Below are positions 13,356 to 16,686 of a stretch of 16,686 nucleotides of DNA, one piece after another; the stretch's first letter is position 1; each line of letters opens with the position of its first letter. Location: contig JAGGWO010000225.1 of assembly GCA_021157485.1 (NCBI GenBank), positions 1 through 16,686 of the forward strand. Reading direction: 5' to 3'. Below the pieces are notes generated by a model, which saw only the letters and a program-made list of their open reading frames with translations, was not told the origin of the DNA and ran no database searches. Both the position numbers and the translations under genes were made by a program. The stretch is from Sulfurimonas sp. (GTDB taxonomy: Bacteria > Campylobacterota > Campylobacteria > Campylobacterales > Sulfurimonadaceae).

Positions 13356-13682
13356 ATGATTGAAGAAGTAGCTATGAGACAAGATATACTTTTAGATGAC
13401 TTTCTACCACTTTTTGTATCTTCTTCACTTGTTCTAGTTTTCGGAGGATTCTATGTTGGGATTTATACTGCTGTTAAAGTGAACCTACTTAAAAAATGGA
13501 CTATGCCTTTAGCATATATATTTTGGATGCTCGCTTCCTATTGTTTATACTTAATGGGTAGTTTGATGCACGTAGGTGATTTTACAGCAAAGGCTTTAGT
13601 AGTTGCTGCAATCGGATTATTATTACTTCCGCATGCAGTTTATTATATGCAGCATCATGTTCATGAAGAAAATGAACATTGA
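13356..13682 (+). CDS. Unknown three-helix membrane protein, first gene of the norCB operon
   Basis: Not recognised. The 108 residues have three membrane segments (about 15-36, 48-69 and 76-97). A cytoplasmic or periplasmic tail follows that is rich in histidine (LPHAVYYMQHHVHEENEH at the C-terminus). There is a further His after the second helix (LMHVGD). The histidines could bind metal or haem; that is inference. The ATG follows an excellent AAAGGAG site. It is first behind the FNR/DNR-type operator, with norC starting 34 bases after its stop, so it should be made with the NO reductase, as an accessory subunit or assembly factor. Confidence 0.75.
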   Translation: MIEEVAMRQDILLDDFLPLFVSSSLVLVFGGFYVGIYTAVKVNLLKKWTMPLAYIFWMLASYCLYLMGSLMHVGDFTAKALVVAAIGLLLLPHAVYYMQHHVHEENEH

Positions 13683-13716
13683 TATACTGTCTATATAATT
13701 AAATTAGGAGAATACA

Positions 13717-14370
13717 GTGGCTAAAAAATCTGTATGGAGTGACAATCGTTTCTGGCAACGTTCAGCGGCGTGGGTTACGGGATTTGCATCAATATTATTG
13801 ATTTGGTTGACGTTTGACACGTCAGTTCAAATAGCAATGGGTACTGACGCAGACTTACAAAATGGCGTAACTAAAAGGGTTCCAGGGCCTACAGTTATAA
13901 ACTATAAAATCACTTACGAAATGAGCACAGCACGTGGTCATGAAGTTCCAGTGATAGGGGAAAAAGAGTTATTTTTTGGTAGAGATGATTATTCAGAAGA
14001 AGAAGCTGGTGCTTTACTTCACTTAGGTAAACTTGGTTCTCAAACTAAAAACTGTATGAATTGTCATACACTTCTTGGAAATGGAGCATATTATGCACCA
14101 GACTTAACAAAAGCTTGGTTAGATCCAGCATGGGGACCAGAAGGTTCAATGCAGGCTATGACAGGAAAAGAGACTAAAGAAGAAGCAATGGCTGAATTTT
14201 TACAACATCCGTCAACTTATCCAACTCATGCTCGTATGATGCCAAACCTTGGTATTACAGCTGAAGAGGCTAAAGGTTTAGTTGCTTTCTTGAAACATAT
14301 GTCATCTATAGATACAAATGGTTTCCCAAGAAACTTCGGAAAAATCAAAGGAGCAGTTCATGGCAAGTAA
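13717..14370 (+). CDS. norC: Nitric oxide reductase subunit C (membrane-anchored cytochrome c)
   Basis: This is the electron-input subunit of cytochrome c-dependent NO reductase (cNOR, 2 NO to N2O). The 217 residues start with a basic N-terminus and a membrane anchor at about 15-32. The c-type haem site CMNCH is at 113-117, inside the NorC signature CHTLLGNGAYYAPDLTKAW. A methionine ligand is likely at M174/M175 (ARMMPNLGI). It is longer than the roughly 146-residue Pseudomonas NorC; most of the excess lies between the anchor and the haem (residues about 40-105). The start is GTG with AGGAG upstream. It overlaps norB by 11 bases. Confidence 0.93.
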   Translation: MAKKSVWSDNRFWQRSAAWVTGFASILLIWLTFDTSVQIAMGTDADLQNGVTKRVPGPTVINYKITYEMSTARGHEVPVIGEKELFFGRDDYSEEEAGALLHLGKLGSQTKNCMNCHTLLGNGAYYAPDLTKAWLDPAWGPEGSMQAMTGKETKEEAMAEFLQHPSTYPTHARMMPNLGITAEEAKGLVAFLKHMSSIDTNGFPRNFGKIKGAVHGK

Positions 14371-15808
14371 TCACTTAACAGGAATAGGAAGTGAATCAAA
14401 ACAGTTAGCAACATGGTATTTTACATTTGCTATAATTCTTTTTGGTGCACAATTATTATTTGGTCTCGTTGCAGCTATTCAGTATGTAATGCCAGGTTTC
14501 TTATTTGAACTATTAGATTTCTCTGTTGCTAGAATGATACACATTAATGCACTAGTTGTATGGATGGTATTTGCAATGTTTGGTTCAGTTTACTGGTTAT
14601 TACCAGATGAAACTGGAATTGAGACTGTTGGAATTAAAATCGGTAAATTACTTTACTGGGTATTTGTAGCAGCTATCGTTGTTGTTGTCTTAGTATATCT
14701 AATCGTTCAAGTTGGACCAGCAGATGAAATGTCAATCTGGTTTATTCATGAAGGTCGTGAGTATATTGAAGCTCCACGTTGGGCTGACTGGGGTATCGTT
14801 GTTGTTGCTCTTGGTTTCGTTGCGAATCTTTTCATGACAGGAATTAAAGGTAAACAAACTGGTATCGTCACAGTTCTTATGGCTGATATGCTTGCTTTTG
14901 CAGGTCTTTATTTAGCTGGTATGTTCTTTACAGACAATATCTCTGTTGATCAGTACTGGTGGTGGTGGGTAATTCACTTATGGGTTGAAGCTACTTGGGA
15001 AGTATTCGTTGGTGCTTTAGCTGCTTATGCACTTATCACTATTATTGGTGCTAAGCGTCAAGTTGTTGAAATGTGGTTATGGATTGAGGTAGCTATGCTA
15101 TTTGGTTCAGGTATTCTTGGTATGGGACATCACTATTTCTGGATTGGTACACCTGAGTACTGGTGGGAAATTGGTGCACTATTCTCAGCACTAGAGCCGT
15201 TACCACTTGTAGCGATGTTTATACATGTATTGTATGACTGGGGTAAAGAGACAGGTTTACAAATGGCAGAAGGCGCAGAAGGTCACGCTATTGCAGGTCA
15301 CACTATTACTAATAAACCAGCATTTACTTGGATTGTTCTTAATGCATTTGGTAACTTTTTAGGTGCTGGTATATGGGGATTTTTCCATACATTACCACAA
15401 GTAAACCTATATACTCACGGTACACAGTTTACATCAGCTCACGGACACTTAGCGTTCTTTGGTGCTTATGCAACTATTCTTATCGGTATGATGTATCTTG
15501 CTATTCAAGGTACAAATGGTATTAAAGTACTTAAACACACTAAATCATCTATAGCTGGTATTTGGATGATTGCTGGTGGTGTTATGGGTATGGGTATTGC
15601 ACTTACTATCGCTGGATATGTTCAAGTTCTTGTTTCTCGTGCACAAATGGGTGCTACATGGGCAGGTTACTTTGATGGTCAAAGCGGTATGTGGTTCTCA
15701 CAAGCTATGGATTGGAGACTTATAATGGGTGTTGTTACATTCTTAGGTTTTGCATTCCTAATCAAAGATTTCTTAAGTACTGGTAAAAACCCAGTACACG
15801 AAAGATAA
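14360..15808 (+). CDS. norB: Nitric oxide reductase subunit B (catalytic)
   Basis: This haem-copper-type integral membrane protein reduces NO to N2O at a haem b3/non-haem iron centre. Its 482 residues contain about 12 membrane helices and the full ligand set: H61 (RMIHINALVVWM) and H361/H363 (SAHGHLAFFGAY), which include the low-spin haem and haem b3 ligands; H206, H257 and H258 (HLWVEATWE, GMGHHYFWIG) for the iron; and glutamates E210, E214 and E279 (FSALEPLP) as in Pseudomonas cNOR. The ATG at 14360 is preferred for its AAAGGAG site; an in-frame ATG at 14318 inside norC would add 14 residues. No N-terminal cytochrome-like extension is present, so this is cNOR and not quinol-dependent qNOR. 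A loop at about 295-320 is longer than in Pseudomonas. Confidence 0.96.
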   Translation: MASNHLTGIGSESKQLATWYFTFAIILFGAQLLFGLVAAIQYVMPGFLFELLDFSVARMIHINALVVWMVFAMFGSVYWLLPDETGIETVGIKIGKLLYWVFVAAIVVVVLVYLIVQVGPADEMSIWFIHEGREYIEAPRWADWGIVVVALGFVANLFMTGIKGKQTGIVTVLMADMLAFAGLYLAGMFFTDNISVDQYWWWWVIHLWVEATWEVFVGALAAYALITIIGAKRQVVEMWLWIEVAMLFGSGILGMGHHYFWIGTPEYWWEIGALFSALEPLPLVAMFIHVLYDWGKETGLQMAEGAEGHAIAGHTITNKPAFTWIVLNAFGNFLGAGIWGFFHTLPQVNLYTHGTQFTSAHGHLAFFGAYATILIGMMYLAIQGTNGIKVLKHTKSSIAGIWMIAGGVMGMGIALTIAGYVQVLVSRAQMGATWAGYFDGQSGMWFSQAMDWRLIMGVVTFLGFAFLIKDFLSTGKNPVHER

Positions 15809-15819
15809 GGAGATAAATT

Positions 15820-15972
15820 ATGTTTGAAGCAATGACAGATGTAGTACCAAGCTTTTTTGCTTGGTTAAATCAAGGTCCTTTAACGTTAACGATCTTTCTT
15901 CATACTATTATTATACTTCCAATGTTTTGGATTTATAAACAAGAGAAAGCTCGTTTAGAGAGTGAAAGTTAG
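15820..15972 (+). CDS. Unknown 50-residue membrane protein between norB and nirS
   Basis: This is a small gene with a good AAGGAG ribosome site, starting 11 bases after the norB stop. The product starts MFEAMTDVVPSFFAWLNQGP, has one membrane helix (about 21-39, LTLTIFLHTIIILPMFWIY) and ends in a short charged tail (KQEKARLESES). A His lies in the helix. The size and shape recall the small single-helix subunits that accompany haem-copper oxidases (such as CcoQ), but no homology is claimed. Its place directly after norB makes an NO reductase accessory subunit the most natural guess. Confidence 0.7.
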   Translation: MFEAMTDVVPSFFAWLNQGPLTLTIFLHTIIILPMFWIYKQEKARLESES

Positions 15973-15987
15973 AATTAGTTAGTTGTC

Positions 15988-16014
15988 GGTGCTGGCTCCA
16001 TTGGGGCCAGTACC
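15988..16014 (+). terminator. Strong hairpin in the norB-nirS leader (attenuator or mRNA stabiliser)
   Basis: GGTGCTGGCTCC pairs with GGGGCCAGTACC around an ATT loop, giving twelve pairs including two G-T pairs. It is unusually GC-rich for this AT-rich window. A short T-rich stretch follows (ATATTTATCTATTTT). It lies between the 50-residue gene and the nirS ribosome site. No promoter or operator is seen after it, so it more likely causes partial termination, or protects mRNA ends to set nor/nir ratios, than isolates nirS. Confidence 0.55.
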
Positions 16015-16043
16015 ATATTTATCTATTTTGAAGGAGAATTAAA

Positions 16044-16686
16044 ATGAGATTAAATAAATTAGTTATATCAGCTGCTGCTTTAGCAGTAGTTACTTCAGGT
16101 CTATTTGCTGGTACGTCTAATATGGACGTAGAAAAAGTATTTGAGAGAGAGTGTCAGGGTTGTCACGGTCCAAATCACGAAGGTGGTGTTGGTTCTGATT
16201 TACGTCCATCTGTAACTGCAAAGAAAAATGCTTATGAATTAGCATCTACTATTTTAGATGGTAGAGCTGGTACAGCGATGCCTCAGTTTAAAGAAAAATT
16301 TTCAAAAGGCGATGCTGATAAAATGGTTGATTATATTCAACATTTTAAAGGTAAAAAGATGGCTGTTCTTACAATGGAAGCTGTTAAAGATGGTTGGAAA
16401 CCACTTAATGATAGAATGAAATTCTTCAAAAAGTATCCACATGCTGTAGATGTTAAGAAAAATACTGATATCTGTTTCGTAACAGAAAGAGATGCTGAAA
16501 GAGTTGCATTTGTTGATGGTACTTCAGGTAAAATTTTATCTAAGCACCCTGCTGGTTTCGCGGTTCACGTAACAGTAACTAACAAACGTCAGCCTCGTTA
16601 TGCTTACTCAATCTCTCGTTCAGGTTTAGTAACAATGTTCGACCTTAACACTCCGGGTCAACAAAAAATTGCTCAGATCCAAGTTG
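16044..16686 (+). CDS. nirS: Cytochrome cd1 nitrite reductase NirS (5' part)
   Basis: This periplasmic enzyme reduces nitrite to NO using haem c and haem d1. The first 214 residues are in the window; the rest runs off the right edge. A Sec signal (VISAAALAVVTSGLFA, cleavage near 22) is followed by the c-haem site CQGCH at 37-41, a likely Met ligand M79 (GTAMPQF), the NirS-like linker (YIQH at 97-100, then MEAVKDGWKPL), and the start of the d1 propeller. H175 in GFAVHV lies where NirS has its proximal d1-iron His (AVHIS). The c domain (GGVG, GRAGTAMPQF) looks more like NirN, and the N-terminal arm before the haem is very short, but linker and propeller favour NirS. The ATG follows AAGGAG. Confidence 0.82.
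   Translation, partial: MRLNKLVISAAALAVVTSGLFAGTSNMDVEKVFERECQGCHGPNHEGGVGSDLRPSVTAKKNAYELASTILDGRAGTAMPQFKEKFSKGDADKMVDYIQHFKGKKMAVLTMEAVKDGWKPLNDRMKFFKKYPHAVDVKKNTDICFVTERDAERVAFVDGTSGKILSKHPAGFAVHVTVTNKRQPRYAYSISRSGLVTMFDLNTPGQQKIAQIQV

Noticed and set aside
14318..14359. An earlier ATG for norB giving 14 more residues
   Set aside because: It has no clear ribosome site and lies well inside norC; the ATG at 14360 has AAAGGAG at good spacing.

Overview
This AT-rich window most likely comes from a Campylobacterota (epsilonproteobacterial) chromosome, probably Sulfurimonas or a close relative. The evidence is the gene content (RpoD, HemL, a FlgF/FlgG-family rod protein behind a sigma-54 promoter, norCB plus nirS) and the tight, overlapping gene packing. 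I infer the organism from protein character only; no database was searched. No tRNA, rRNA, insertion sequence, CRISPR array or phage gene was seen, and no gene-free stretch exceeds about 155 bases.

Layout. Positions 1-140 (minus) hold the start of a flagellar rod protein gene behind a textbook -24/-12 promoter. Positions 285-2833 (plus) hold rpoD and a protein resembling a degenerate PAS/histidine kinase. Positions 2830-4973 (minus) hold hemL, an AtpZ/AtpI-like gene and an unknown membrane protein. Positions 5067-5954 (plus) hold a TonB/TolA-like protein that starts at TTG. Positions 5960-7820 (minus) hold a fused siroheme decarboxylase (NirDL type) followed by three small unknown membrane proteins. 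Positions 7951-8918 (plus) hold precorrin-2 dehydrogenase/ferrochelatase and an unknown anchored protein. Positions 8915-11014 (minus) hold a TrpD2-like protein and an MFS transporter. Positions 11099-12567 (plus) hold a di-haem cytochrome c peroxidase and a thioredoxin-like protein. A lipoprotein (minus) and a 63-residue membrane protein (plus) follow. Positions 13356-16686 (plus) hold an unknown 3-TM protein, norC, norB, an unlisted 50-residue membrane protein, and nirS, which runs off the end.

How it fits together. The right half is a denitrification module. NirS reduces nitrite to NO and NorCB reduces NO to N2O. Haem d1 for NirS comes from siroheme, made by the precorrin-2 dehydrogenase and decarboxylated by NirDL, with 5-aminolevulinate supplied upstream through HemL. 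The peroxidase and thioredoxin-like pair adds periplasmic redox functions.

The strongest unlisted signal is regulatory. Four intergenic sites share TTGAT-N4-GTCAA, a CRP/FNR-superfamily (FNR/DNR-type) operator, always in the same orientation. They lie before nirDL and the precorrin-2 dehydrogenase gene (one site at about -41.5 from both divergent promoters), the peroxidase gene, the lipoprotein/63-residue pair, and the norCB-nirS operon. This places several uncharacterised small membrane proteins (5960-6807, 8517-8918, 12569-13202, 13356-13682, 15820-15972) inside or beside a nitrite/NO-responsive regulon. They are the best candidates here for undescribed denitrification parts.
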